From the NCBI GenBank assembly GCA_003258405.1, contig QKPN01000003.1:124001-188000 (forward strand): DNA of 64,000 nt, in the 5' to 3' direction. Source of the DNA: Rhodobacteraceae bacterium DSL-40 (GTDB lineage Bacteria; Pseudomonadota; Alphaproteobacteria; Rhodobacterales; Rhodobacteraceae). The notes beneath the pieces were generated by a model, which saw only the letters and a program-made list of their open reading frames with translations, did not search any database and had not been told where the DNA came from. Positions within the stretch are counted from its first letter, which is position 1. The number at the start of each line of letters is the position of its first letter. The position numbers and the translations under genes are program-made. Below, piece after piece: positions 1 to 8,140 of this stretch.

Positions 1-942
1 AAAGGCAAGCGGCAGTTCGACGCGGAAAAGACGCTGGCGTGGGGTCATTCCCATGCCGGTCGCCGCATCGCGCACCTGGCCCGGCACGCCCTCGAGCCCC
101 GCCACGGTGTTCGAGACGACCGGCAGCAGCGAATAGGCGAAGAGCGCCACCAGCGCCGGCGCCGCGCCGATGCCCGAGATGCCGATGTCCGACGCACCCG
201 GCACATGCGCCGCCACCCAGGCGAGCGGCGCGATCAGGAGGCCGAAAAGCGCGATGGAGGGAATGGTCTGGATGATGTTGAGCCCGTTCAGGATCGGCCC
301 GCGCAGCCGCGCCCGCCGCTGGCAGAAGATCCCGAGCGGGATGCCCGCGAGCGCCGCGGCGCCGAGCGAACCGAAGGCCAGCGCCACATGCCGCCGCCCT
401 TCGCGCCAGAAGGCCTCCGCCCGGCTGCCGTATTCCTTGATGAGCGAGAGATCGTCCCAGAGGCCGGAGGCGGCAAACCCGAGCAGGACGGCAAGCGCCA
501 GCGCGAGCAGCGCGACCCTGAGGAGCGGCCGGGGCCGGAGGCGCGTGAGGCTGTCGGCGGCAAGGAGGAGGAGCGCGAAGAGCAGGAGCCAGAAGCCGGA
601 GGCGGGCGAAACCCGCGCATAAGGATTGTCATCGGGCGTGAGATGCCCGCCTGCGAGCCCGATGCCCGCCAGCAGCCCCGTCAGCACCGCACAGGCGACC
701 GCAAGCCGCCAGGCGGGCGGGGGCGGCAGGAGCGCCACCGCGGCGGCAAGCGCGAGCCCGGCAAGAAGCAGCGCGGCTCCACCCCCGCCGAGCGCGGCCG
801 GCAGGGCGTGCGGCACGCCAGGCAGGATGCGGTTCGGGCTGAGGCTCGCGAAGGGCAGCAACGCTGCGCCCGCGAGCAGAAGCGCGATCAGGAGCCCCAT
901 CCGGTCAAGCCGGAGGAGGCGGGCGGAGGCGGAGGCGCGCAC
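1..942 (-). CDS. yehY: Osmoprotectant ABC transporter permease, YehY type (partial, runs off left edge)
   Basis: Inner-membrane permease of an OsmF/YehZYXW-type importer for glycine betaine-like osmolytes. Only 314 codons are inside the window; the C-terminus lies to the left. The N-terminal half has several hydrophobic segments, including one beginning MGLLIALLLAG and a second group around LLLFALLLLAADSL. The second half is the MetI-like permease core, with the motif region IPLGIFCQ and QTIPSIALFGLLIAPL. The large hydrophobic N-terminal extension before the permease core distinguishes YehY from OpuC permeases. The reading frame can start at GTG 942 or ATG 900; GTG leaves 10 bp after the binding-protein gene and adds a positively charged N-terminus, but neither has a clear ribosome binding site. 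It follows the binding-protein gene on the same strand, so one operon is likely. Confidence 0.85.
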   Translation of the reverse strand, partial: MRASASARLLRLDRMGLLIALLLAGAALLPFASLSPNRILPGVPHALPAALGGGGAALLLAGLALAAAVALLPPPPAWRLAVACAVLTGLLAGIGLAGGHLTPDDNPYARVSPASGFWLLLFALLLLAADSLTRLRPRPLLRVALLALALAVLLGFAASGLWDDLSLIKEYGSRAEAFWREGRRHVALAFGSLGAAALAGIPLGIFCQRRARLRGPILNGLNIIQTIPSIALFGLLIAPLAWVAAHVPGASDIGISGIGAAPALVALFAYSLLPVVSNTVAGLEGVPGQVRDAATGMGMTPRQRLFRVELPLAF

Positions 943-952
943 CGGCCCGGGG

Positions 953-1864
953 TTACTTCAGGAAGCCGTTCGTGGAGAGAAAGTCCTTGGCGACGGCTGC
1001 GGCGGGTTCGCCACCCACCTGCACCCGGCCGTTGAGCTCCTGAAGGGTCACGAGGTCGAGCTTGCCGAAGACGGGCGCGAGCAGATCCGCGATTTCGGGA
1101 TGCTCGGTGAGGACCTGGCCGCGGATGATCGGCGCGGGCTCGTAGACCGGCTGCACCCCCTGATCGTCGGCCATTACCGTGAGCCCCGAGGGAACGATGC
1201 CGCCGTCGGTACCGTAGACCATCGCGGCATTGACCCCGCTCGTGCCGCGCGCCGCCGCGGCGATGGTTGCGGCCGTGTCGCCACCCGAGAGAATGACGAG
1301 CTGGTTGGGCTTGAGGCTGAAGTCGTAGACTTCCTGGAACGCAGGAAGGGCCGCCGGCGAATTCACGAACTCGGCGGACGCCGCGAGCTTCAGGTCGCCG
1401 CCGTCGGAGACGAACATGCCGACCTCGGTCATGGTCTTCAGCGCATTTTCCATCGCGTAATCGGCCCGGAGCGCGATGGCCCAGGTGTTGTTGGCGGGCG
1501 CGGGGGCAAGCCAGATGATGTCGTTGGCTTCCTTGTCGAGCTCGGCGGCGCGCTCGTATCCGGCCTGCGCGTCCTTCCAGACCTCACTGTCGGCTTCGTT
1601 GAAGAAGAAGGCGGCGTTGCCGGTGTATTCGGGATAGATGTCGATCTCGCCCGCAAGGATCGCCTCGCGCACGATGGGCGTGCCGCCGAGCTGGAGCCGG
1701 TTTTCGGTCTCGATACCGTTCGCATCGAGCACCTCGAGGATGATGTTGCCGAGCACGCCACCTTCGGTGTCGATCTTAGACGAGACGACAACCTGGGCCG
1801 ATGCGCCCGAGGCGAAGATCGCAAGCGCCGACGCCAGACCAAGAACGGTCCCAATCCCTGTCAT
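953..1864 (-). CDS. osmF: Osmoprotectant ABC transporter substrate-binding protein (OsmF/YehZ family)
   Basis: Periplasmic solute-binding protein of the OpuAC/OsmF family, 303 aa, that would deliver betaine-type compatible solutes to the adjoining YehY permease. The first 23 residues form a signal peptide ending ASGASA before QVVVSS. The mature part carries family features such as YPEYTGNA, the QLGGTPIVREAI segment and DDQGVQPVYEPAPIIR near the end. Start ATG at 1864 is preceded by GGGAGA at good spacing. The stop is 10 bp before the permease gene. The family is known for osmotic or stationary-phase induction in enterobacteria, but no regulatory site is visible here. The exact ligand cannot be told from sequence. 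Confidence 0.9.
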   Translation of the reverse strand: MTGIGTVLGLASALAIFASGASAQVVVSSKIDTEGGVLGNIILEVLDANGIETENRLQLGGTPIVREAILAGEIDIYPEYTGNAAFFFNEADSEVWKDAQAGYERAAELDKEANDIIWLAPAPANNTWAIALRADYAMENALKTMTEVGMFVSDGGDLKLAASAEFVNSPAALPAFQEVYDFSLKPNQLVILSGGDTAATIAAAARGTSGVNAAMVYGTDGGIVPSGLTVMADDQGVQPVYEPAPIIRGQVLTEHPEIADLLAPVFGKLDLVTLQELNGRVQVGGEPAAAVAKDFLSTNGFLK

Positions 1865-1978
1865 GAAGTTTCTCCCGGTTCCGGTAGCCGCAGAGCCCCC
1901 GGCCCCGCCTTAGAGGGCATAATAGCCCGGGAGACACGGCTGTCGACCCGCGAGGCCCGATCATTCGGACCGGAGGGC

Positions 1979-2707
1979 TCAGGTTTCCTCCACCTCGACC
2001 CAGTCGACGCGGGGCGTGAAGACATAGCCCGCGCCATAGACGGTGCGGATGATCGTGGGCGTTCCGCTGTTGTCGCGGAGCTTCTTGCGGAGGCGCGAGA
2101 CACGCACATCCATTGCCCGGTCGAAAGGCTCGAGATCGTCCTGGCTGCTGAGATCAAGGAGGAGCGCGCGGCTCAAAACCCGGCCCGGCGCCTCTATGAA
2201 GCTGCGCAGGAGCGCGGTTTCGGCCGCGGAGAGCTCCACCCGCTCACCGTCGGGCGCGAGCAGAGTGCAGGCATCGAGATCCGCCTGCCAGCCCTCGAAG
2301 AGTGCAAGCCGCCGCATGGCGCCCGGCCGTGCGCCGCGTGCATCGCCGCCCCGGCGCAGCACGGCGCGCACCCGCGCCACGAGCTCGCGCGGCTCGAAGG
2401 GCTTCACGATGTAGTCGTCGGCGCCGATCTCGAGGCCGATCAGCCGGTCGGTCAGATCGCCGCGCCCGGTGACGATGATCGCAGGGATACCCTGGCGCCG
2501 CAGGAGCTCGGAGACGAGGCTGAGCCCGTCGCCATCCGGCAGCTCGAGATCGACGAGGCAGAGGTCGGGCCGGCGCTTCTCGAGCGCGCGGGAAAGTTCG
2601 GCACGGCGCTGGAAGCGCTCGACGGTATAGCCCTGGGTCTCAAGGGCGCGGCGCATCACCTGCGCCACTTCGGCCTCATCCTCGAGCAGATAGAGGAGCT
2701 GCTTCAT
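1979..2707 (-). CDS. OmpR/PhoB-family response regulator
   Basis: Two-domain transcription factor, 242 aa. Receiver domain is residues 1-115, with acidic pocket E9/D10, phospho-acceptor D53 in LVDLELPDGDG, the conserved threonine in IIVTGRG and K102 in VKPFEP. The winged-helix DNA-binding domain occupies about 135-235, with the typical RALLLDLS, DVRVSRLRKKL and VYGAGYVF blocks. Its ATG overlaps the stop of the upstream hybrid kinase by four bases (ATGA), so the two are translationally coupled and almost certainly cognate partners. The target genes are unknown; the osmF gene lies 114 bp downstream on the same strand and could be one, but this is only proximity. Confidence 0.92.
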   Translation of the reverse strand: MKQLLYLLEDEAEVAQVMRRALETQGYTVERFQRRAELSRALEKRRPDLCLVDLELPDGDGLSLVSELLRRQGIPAIIVTGRGDLTDRLIGLEIGADDYIVKPFEPRELVARVRAVLRRGGDARGARPGAMRRLALFEGWQADLDACTLLAPDGERVELSAAETALLRSFIEAPGRVLSRALLLDLSSQDDLEPFDRAMDVRVSRLRKKLRDNSGTPTIIRTVYGAGYVFTPRVDWVEVEET

Positions 2708-4689
2708 GCGGGCTGTCCGGTCTCCTGTCGTGCTGGCGCGGCCACTCGCCGCGCTCGTGCGATCGCGGCCTCGAGGTCGGCGCGCTCGAAGGGTTTGCGC
2801 AGAAGCGGGAACTCTCCGCCAGAGGCTTCCTGCTCGATCTCGCCGCCATGGCCGGTCATCAGCACGATGCCGACCGCGGGCGCACGGGCGCGGATCTCGC
2901 GGGCAAGCTCGATGCCGGAGAGCCCCCCCGGCATGCCCACATCGCTGAGCACGAGGCCGATCCCCTCGACATGGCCGAGAAGGGTCAGCGCATCCTCGGC
3001 ATTGCCCGCCTCGATCAGCGGATGGCCGAGCGCGATGAGCTGACGGCGCAGCACCGAGCGCACATCCGGGTTGTCCTCCACCAGCATCGCAAGCGGCTGC
3101 GGCGCGTTGACCGTGCTGCCCGGCGCGGGGGCCGTCTCCTCGAGCTCCGGGGGGCGGGCGGCCTTGTCGGCGGCCGGAAGAAGGATCGTGAAGGCGCTGC
3201 CGCGGCCCGGTTCGCTCTCGACACGGATGGCGCCATTCGACTGGCGCACGAAGGCGTAGACCATGGTGAGGCCGAGGCCTGCCCCGACCCCGTCGCCCTT
3301 GGAGGTGTAGAACGGCTCGAAGATGTGGTCGCGCTGCTCGCGCGACATGCCGATGCCGGTATCGGCAATCCGCACGCGCACATAGCGGCCGGGGCGGATC
3401 TTGAAGGTTTCGGCCTCGACCGAACCGATGGTGCAGGCCTCGGTGCCGAAGCGCACCTCGCCCGCTCCGCGGATCGCATCCCGCGCGTTGATCGCGAGAT
3501 TGAGGAGCGCCATCTCGAACTGCGCGGGATCCGCCCAGGCGGCGCGGGCCTGGCCGCGGGTCGAGCAGATGATCTCGACATTCTCCGGCATCGAGGAGCG
3601 CAAGAGCTTCACGATGCCCGCGATGGTTTCCTCGACCGCGATCGGTGCGGGCGCAAGGGGCTGGCGCCGGGCGAGCGCGAGCAGCCGACGGGTAAGGCTC
3701 GAGCCGCGCCGGGCCGCGGAGATCGCCGGCTCGAGAAACTCCGTGCGCAAGGCGGGATCCTCGATCCGCTCCTCCAGCGGCACGAGATTGCCGATGATGA
3801 CGGTCAGGAGGTTGTTGAAATCGTGCGAGATTCCGCTCGAAAGCCGACCCAGGGCATCCATCTTGTGTGACTGGAGCAGGGCGGCGTTCGCGGCCTTCTG
3901 CCGCGTGATGTCGATCGAGAGGATGTAGAACCCGATCACGCCGCGCCGGGCGGGCTGCTCGGGGCGGAGGAAGGTGCGGATGTCCTTGCGGCGCCCGTCC
4001 GGCAGCATGATCGTCATCTCGAAATCGACGGCGACCCCGCGGCGCGCCTGCTCGAAATAGGGCGCGGCGATGCGGCTGGTCTCCTCCGCGAGAATATCCG
4101 AGCATCGCCGCCCGACGAGCTGCTCGGGCCGGTGGCCATAGGCCTTGGCAAAGCGGCTGTTGGCGTAGAGGATCACCATCGCCTCATCGAGATGGGCGAT
4201 GCCGGCGGGCACGGCATTGGCGATGATCTTGAGCCGGGCCTCGCTCTGGCGCAGGGCCGCCGCCCGCTCGGCCGCCCGCTGCTCGAGCGCGGCCTCGCGC
4301 TCCTTCTGTGCGGTGACATCGGTATAGAGCGTGACGAAACCGCCGCGGTCAGGCAATGGGGCGCCCGAGACACGGATGACGGTGCCGTCGGGGCGAACCC
4401 GGTCGAAGCAATGAGGCTCGAAGCGCCAGGCATCGGCGACCCGCTGGGCCACCTGCTCCTCTGGAATGCCGGGACCATACTCGCCGCGCTCGGCATTATA
4501 GCGCACGAAATTCGCGAAATCAGCGCCGAGATGCGCGAGGTGCGGCGGAAATTCCAGCAGCTCCAAGAACTTGTTGTTCCACGCGACCATGCGCAGATCC
4601 CGATTGAAGATCGTGATCCCCTGATCGATGCGGTCAAGCCCGGCCTGGATCACCGGGTCGATCGCGCGCTGGATCTCGTCAGTCGTCAT
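2704..4689 (-). CDS. Cytosolic PAS-PAS hybrid sensor histidine kinase with C-terminal receiver
   Basis: Hybrid sensor kinase of 661 aa with no membrane segment, so a cytoplasmic signal is expected. Domain order: PAS-7 type domain about 10-128 (GLDRIDQGITIFNRD), second PAS about 150-265, HisKA with phospho-acceptor H289 in SGISHDFNNLL, HATPase with N-box around N401 (LNLAINARDA), G1 box DTGIGM and G2 box GAGLGLTMVYAF, then a receiver domain from about 534 with D583 in LSDVGMP and K632. The HDFNN form of the H-box places it in the HWE/FixL-NtrB-like hybrid group. It overlaps the downstream OmpR-type regulator by four bases. The terminal receiver could act as a phosphate sink or an autoregulatory switch; no phosphotransfer domain is visible nearby. 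Confidence 0.9.
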   Translation of the reverse strand: MTTDEIQRAIDPVIQAGLDRIDQGITIFNRDLRMVAWNNKFLELLEFPPHLAHLGADFANFVRYNAERGEYGPGIPEEQVAQRVADAWRFEPHCFDRVRPDGTVIRVSGAPLPDRGGFVTLYTDVTAQKEREAALEQRAAERAAALRQSEARLKIIANAVPAGIAHLDEAMVILYANSRFAKAYGHRPEQLVGRRCSDILAEETSRIAAPYFEQARRGVAVDFEMTIMLPDGRRKDIRTFLRPEQPARRGVIGFYILSIDITRQKAANAALLQSHKMDALGRLSSGISHDFNNLLTVIIGNLVPLEERIEDPALRTEFLEPAISAARRGSSLTRRLLALARRQPLAPAPIAVEETIAGIVKLLRSSMPENVEIICSTRGQARAAWADPAQFEMALLNLAINARDAIRGAGEVRFGTEACTIGSVEAETFKIRPGRYVRVRIADTGIGMSREQRDHIFEPFYTSKGDGVGAGLGLTMVYAFVRQSNGAIRVESEPGRGSAFTILLPAADKAARPPELEETAPAPGSTVNAPQPLAMLVEDNPDVRSVLRRQLIALGHPLIEAGNAEDALTLLGHVEGIGLVLSDVGMPGGLSGIELAREIRARAPAVGIVLMTGHGGEIEQEASGGEFPLLRKPFERADLEAAIARARRVAAPARQETGQPA

Positions 4690-4813
4690 GCATCCTCAGC
4701 CGCCCGGCGCAGGCGAAAGCACTCCGCGCGCCCGCGTGATGATATCCGAACCCGCACGCCGCATTAACCCCTGTTACAATTGGCTACATTTGCGCCAACA
4801 TCCTGAAACGCAG

Positions 4814-4851
4814 TTTTGCGAACGTCCCGCCGTCCAAGGAATATCGCAAAA
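4814..4851. promoter_or_regulatory. Inverted repeat TTTTGCGA-N22-TCGCAAAA upstream of acyl-CoA synthetase
   Basis: Perfect 8-bp inverted arms at 4814-4821 and 4844-4851, 22 bp apart, end 17 bp before the acyl-CoA synthetase start. This is the only clear symmetry in the 179-bp gap between the divergent kinase and synthetase genes. It could be an operator or a leader hairpin that occludes translation. No regulator is identified. Confidence 0.35.
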
Positions 4852-4868
4852 AATGTCGGGGGGAAGAC

Positions 4869-6506
4869 ATGATGCACAATATCTATGAACAGGGTCTGGA
4901 CAAGACGCCGGCCAACCATGTGCCGCTGACCCCCCTGAGCTTCATAGAGCGGACGGCCGCGATCTACCCCGACCGTCTCGCCGTCGTCCATGGCGCGGTG
5001 CGGCGGACCTGGGGCGAGACCTACGAGCGCACCTGCCGCCTCGCCGGCGCCCTCGCCGCACGCGGGATCGGCAAGGGTGACACGGTGTCGATCATCGCCT
5101 CCAACATTCCGGAGATGTTCGAGGCGCATTTCGGCGTACCGATGACGGGTGCGGTGCTCAACACCGTCAACACCCGGCTCGACGCCGAGGCGATCGCCTT
5201 CATCCTCAACCATGCCGAAGCGAAGGTCGTACTCGTCGATCCGGAGTTCTCCGAGGTCGTCCAGCGCGCCGTGCGCATCGCCGGGCGCAAGATGCTCGTG
5301 GTCGACATCGAGGATGCGAGCTTCGAATTTGGCGAGCGCGTCGGGCAGATGACCTATGACGAGCTTCTTGCCGAGGCGCCCGACGGCTACGACTGGAAAC
5401 TCCCCGCCGACGAATGGGACGCGATCAGCCTCAACTATACCTCGGGCACGACCGGAGACCCGAAGGGCGTGGTCTACCACCACCGCGGCGCGCATCTGAA
5501 CGCGCTCTCCAACATCCTCACCTGGGGCATGCCTCAGCATCCGGTCTATCTCTGGACGCTGCCGATGTTCCACTGCAACGGCTGGTGCTTCCCCTGGACC
5601 ATCGCGGCGGCGGCGGGCATCTGCGTCTGCCTGCGTTCCGTCCGCGCCGAGCCGATCTACGAACTCATCCGCCAGGAAAAGGTCACCCATTTCTGCGGCG
5701 CGCCGATCGTGCTCAACATGCTCGCCAACGCGCCCGACGAACTGAAGCAGGGCATCTCGCACACGGTGAAGGTGATGACCGCCGGCGCGGCCCCGCCCGC
5801 CGCCGTCATCGGCAAGATGGAAGCGATGGGGATCGAGGTCACCCATGTCTACGGCCTCACCGAAACCTACGGGCCGTCGGTGGTCTGCGCCTGGCAGGAC
5901 AAGTGGGACGGGCTCGACGGTGACGAAAAGGCGCGACTGAAGGCCCGCCAGGGCGTGAAGAACGCGGTGCTCGACGGGCTCATGGTCGCCCATCCCGGCA
6001 CGATGGAGGCGCTTCCGGCTGACGGCAAGTCGATCGGCGAGATCTTCATGCGCGGCAACAACGTGATGAAGGGCTATCTGAAGAACCCCTCGGCCACCGG
6101 AAAGGCCTTCGATGGCGGCTGGTTCGCATCAGGGGATCTTGGGGTCATGCACCCGGACGGGTATGTCGAGATCAAGGACCGCTCGAAGGACATCATCATC
6201 TCCGGCGGCGAGAACATCTCCTCGATCGAGGTCGAGGATGTGCTCTACAAGCATCCGGCCGTGATGGAGGCCGCAGTGGTGGCGAAGCCCGACGAGAAAT
6301 GGGGCGAGACGCCCTGCGCCTTCGTCGAGCTCAAGAAAGGCATGGATCTTCCAGAGGCGGAACTCATCGCCTTCTGCCGCGCCAACATGGCTCACTTCAA
6401 GGCGCCGAAGGCGATCATCTACGGCCCCCTCCCGAAGACCTCGACCGGCAAGATCCAGAAGTTCCTTCTGCGCCAGCAGGCGCGCGATCTCGAACCCGCG
6501 GGCTGA
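4869..6506 (+). CDS. Acyl-CoA synthetase (AMP-forming), DmdB/medium-chain type
   Basis: Adenylate-forming ligase of 545 aa that would activate a carboxylic acid to its CoA thioester through an acyl-AMP intermediate. The P-loop motif YTSGTTGDPKGV is at 190-201, the adenine motif HVYGLTETYG is in the middle, the hinge/A8 region is KDIIISGGENISS, and the catalytic lysine is K528 in PKTSTGKIQKF. Length and motifs fit the family that holds 3-methylmercaptopropionate-CoA ligase (DmdB) and medium-chain or aromatic acid ligases. Start is ATG 4869 after a GGGGGGAAG ribosome binding site; ATG 4872 is also possible. It is followed after 82 bp by livG and the rest of a branched-chain-type ABC transporter, so the transporter substrate may be an acid or amino-acid derivative that this enzyme activates. 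Substrate cannot be assigned from sequence. Confidence 0.88.
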   Translation: MMHNIYEQGLDKTPANHVPLTPLSFIERTAAIYPDRLAVVHGAVRRTWGETYERTCRLAGALAARGIGKGDTVSIIASNIPEMFEAHFGVPMTGAVLNTVNTRLDAEAIAFILNHAEAKVVLVDPEFSEVVQRAVRIAGRKMLVVDIEDASFEFGERVGQMTYDELLAEAPDGYDWKLPADEWDAISLNYTSGTTGDPKGVVYHHRGAHLNALSNILTWGMPQHPVYLWTLPMFHCNGWCFPWTIAAAAGICVCLRSVRAEPIYELIRQEKVTHFCGAPIVLNMLANAPDELKQGISHTVKVMTAGAAPPAAVIGKMEAMGIEVTHVYGLTETYGPSVVCAWQDKWDGLDGDEKARLKARQGVKNAVLDGLMVAHPGTMEALPADGKSIGEIFMRGNNVMKGYLKNPSATGKAFDGGWFASGDLGVMHPDGYVEIKDRSKDIIISGGENISSIEVEDVLYKHPAVMEAAVVAKPDEKWGETPCAFVELKKGMDLPEAELIAFCRANMAHFKAPKAIIYGPLPKTSTGKIQKFLLRQQARDLEPAG

Positions 6507-6588
6507 GAACGGGGGGTCACACCCCGCCAGCCACAAGCAGGCCGGACGGAAGCCCGTTCGGCCGCGACAACAGGGAAAACACATCACG

Positions 6589-7347
6589 ATGACCGACCAG
6601 AACAACCACGTCCTGGAGACGCGGGGACTCACAAAGGAATTCAGGGGATTCACGGCGGTCGATGACGTGAACCTCCAGGTGCAACGCCATACGATACATG
6701 CGCTGATCGGCCCCAACGGGGCCGGAAAGACCACCGTCTTCAACCTGCTGACCAAGGTGCTGACACCGACGCGCGGCAGCGTTCTCTTCAATGGCCGCGA
6801 CATCACCAGCGCCAAGCCTGCCGACATCGCGCGGATGGGGATGGTGCGCTCGTTCCAGATCTCCGCGGTCTTCCCGCACATGACGGCCCGGGAAAACGTG
6901 CGCGTCGCACTGCAGCGCGAGCTTGGCACCACCTTCCACTTCTGGCGCTCCGACCGGACGCTCAAGGTGCTGAACGAACGGGCCGATGCGCTTCTCGACA
7001 TGGTGGGCCTCGCCCGCTTCTCCGACGCCACCGTCGCCGACCTGCCCTACGGCCGGAAACGCGCGCTCGAAATCGCCACCACCCTCGCACTCGAGCCCGA
7101 ACTCATGCTGCTCGACGAGCCGACCCAGGGCATGGGCCGCGAGGATGTCGAACGCATCACCCAGCTCATCCTGCAGGTCTCGAAGAATCGCACGATCCTC
7201 ATGGTCGAGCACAATCTCGGCGTTGTCGCGACGCTCTGCGACCGGATCACCGTGCTCCAGCGCGGTGCCATCCTGACCGAAGGCGATTACGAGACGGTCT
7301 CGAACGATCCGCGCGTCAAGGAAGCCTACATGGGGAGGGCCGCATGA
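6589..7347 (+). CDS. livG: Branched-chain amino-acid-type ABC transporter ATP-binding protein LivG
   Basis: Cytoplasmic ATPase of 252 aa, first of two in this importer. Walker A is intact at 41-49 (GPNGAGKTT), the Q-loop region is MVRSFQISAVFPHMT, the signature is the degenerate ADLPYGRKRALEI typical of LivG, Walker B is LMLLDEPTQGMG, and the switch histidine lies in LMVEHNLGVV. The C-terminal MGRAA ending is short, as in the family. Its stop overlaps the start of livF by four bases (ATGA), so the two ATPases are made in step. Substrate is set by the binding protein, not this subunit. Confidence 0.93.
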   Translation: MTDQNNHVLETRGLTKEFRGFTAVDDVNLQVQRHTIHALIGPNGAGKTTVFNLLTKVLTPTRGSVLFNGRDITSAKPADIARMGMVRSFQISAVFPHMTARENVRVALQRELGTTFHFWRSDRTLKVLNERADALLDMVGLARFSDATVADLPYGRKRALEIATTLALEPELMLLDEPTQGMGREDVERITQLILQVSKNRTILMVEHNLGVVATLCDRITVLQRGAILTEGDYETVSNDPRVKEAYMGRAA

Positions 7348-8102
7348 GCATCGAGACCCGATCCCCCCATGTCGAGATCGGCGGCCAGTATGCCTCCGAG
7401 CGGATCGAGGAGATCCGCGTCGCCGACCTGCATGCCTTCTACGGCGAAAGCCATGTGCTGCACGGCATCGACCTCACGGTCTACCAGGGCGAACTCGTCA
7501 CGCTCCTCGGCCGCAACGGCGCGGGCCGCACCACGACGCTGCGCGCCATTGTCGGGCTCATCGGCAAGCGTACCGGTTCGATCATGCTGAAGGGCGAGGA
7601 GGTCATCGGCAAGCCGCCGCATGTCATCGCCCATCTCGGCGTCGGCTACTGCCCTGAGGAGCGCGGCATTTTCGCAAGCCTCGACGTGGAGGAGAACCTC
7701 CTCCTGCCACCGGTGGTGGCGCCGGGCGGCATGTCGGTCGAGGAAATCTACGAGATGTTCCCGAACCTCGCCGAACGGCGCAGGAGCCAAGGCACCCGCC
7801 TCTCGGGCGGCGAGCAGCAGATGCTCGCCATGGCCCGCATCCTGCGCACGGGCGCCAACATCCTTCTGCTCGACGAGATCACCGAGGGCCTCGCGCCGGT
7901 GATCATCGACAAGCTTGCCGACGTACTGACCGAGCTCAAGGGGCGCGGCTACACCATTCTGCTCGTCGAGCAGAACTTCCGTTTCGCGGCACCGCTCGCG
8001 GACCGGCACATCATCATGGATCACGGCCATGTGGTGGAGAGCGTCCTCAAGGACGAGCTCGAACAAAAACAATCCGTGTTCGACGAATATCTCAGCGTCT
8101 GA
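7344..8102 (+). CDS. livF: Branched-chain amino-acid-type ABC transporter ATP-binding protein LivF with arginine in Walker A
   Basis: Second ATPase subunit, 252 aa, with about 25 residues before the ABC fold begins. The signature LSGGEQQ at 153-159, Walker B ILLLDE at 173-178 and the switch histidine region are normal or near normal. Walker A, however, reads GRNGAGRTT at 56-64: the lysine that holds ATP phosphates is R62, encoded by CGC. The switch region reads LLVEQNFRFA, with Q in place of the usual H, which is common in LivF. The substitution suggests an asymmetric ATPase pair in which LivG does most hydrolysis. It is a missense feature in an otherwise intact gene and not a sign of decay. 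The gene overlaps livG by four bases. Confidence 0.92.
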   Translation: MSIETRSPHVEIGGQYASERIEEIRVADLHAFYGESHVLHGIDLTVYQGELVTLLGRNGAGRTTTLRAIVGLIGKRTGSIMLKGEEVIGKPPHVIAHLGVGYCPEERGIFASLDVEENLLLPPVVAPGGMSVEEIYEMFPNLAERRRSQGTRLSGGEQQMLAMARILRTGANILLLDEITEGLAPVIIDKLADVLTELKGRGYTILLVEQNFRFAAPLADRHIIMDHGHVVESVLKDELEQKQSVFDEYLSV

Positions 8103-8140
8103 CGCTTCAATCCAACGGGAAACTTCAGGGGAGGTCCCAC

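Noticed and set aside
626-3043. 805-codon plus-strand frame
   Set aside because: It crosses the well supported minus-strand osmF, response regulator and kinase genes; it is an open frame created by GC-rich codon use and has no domain or ribosome binding site.
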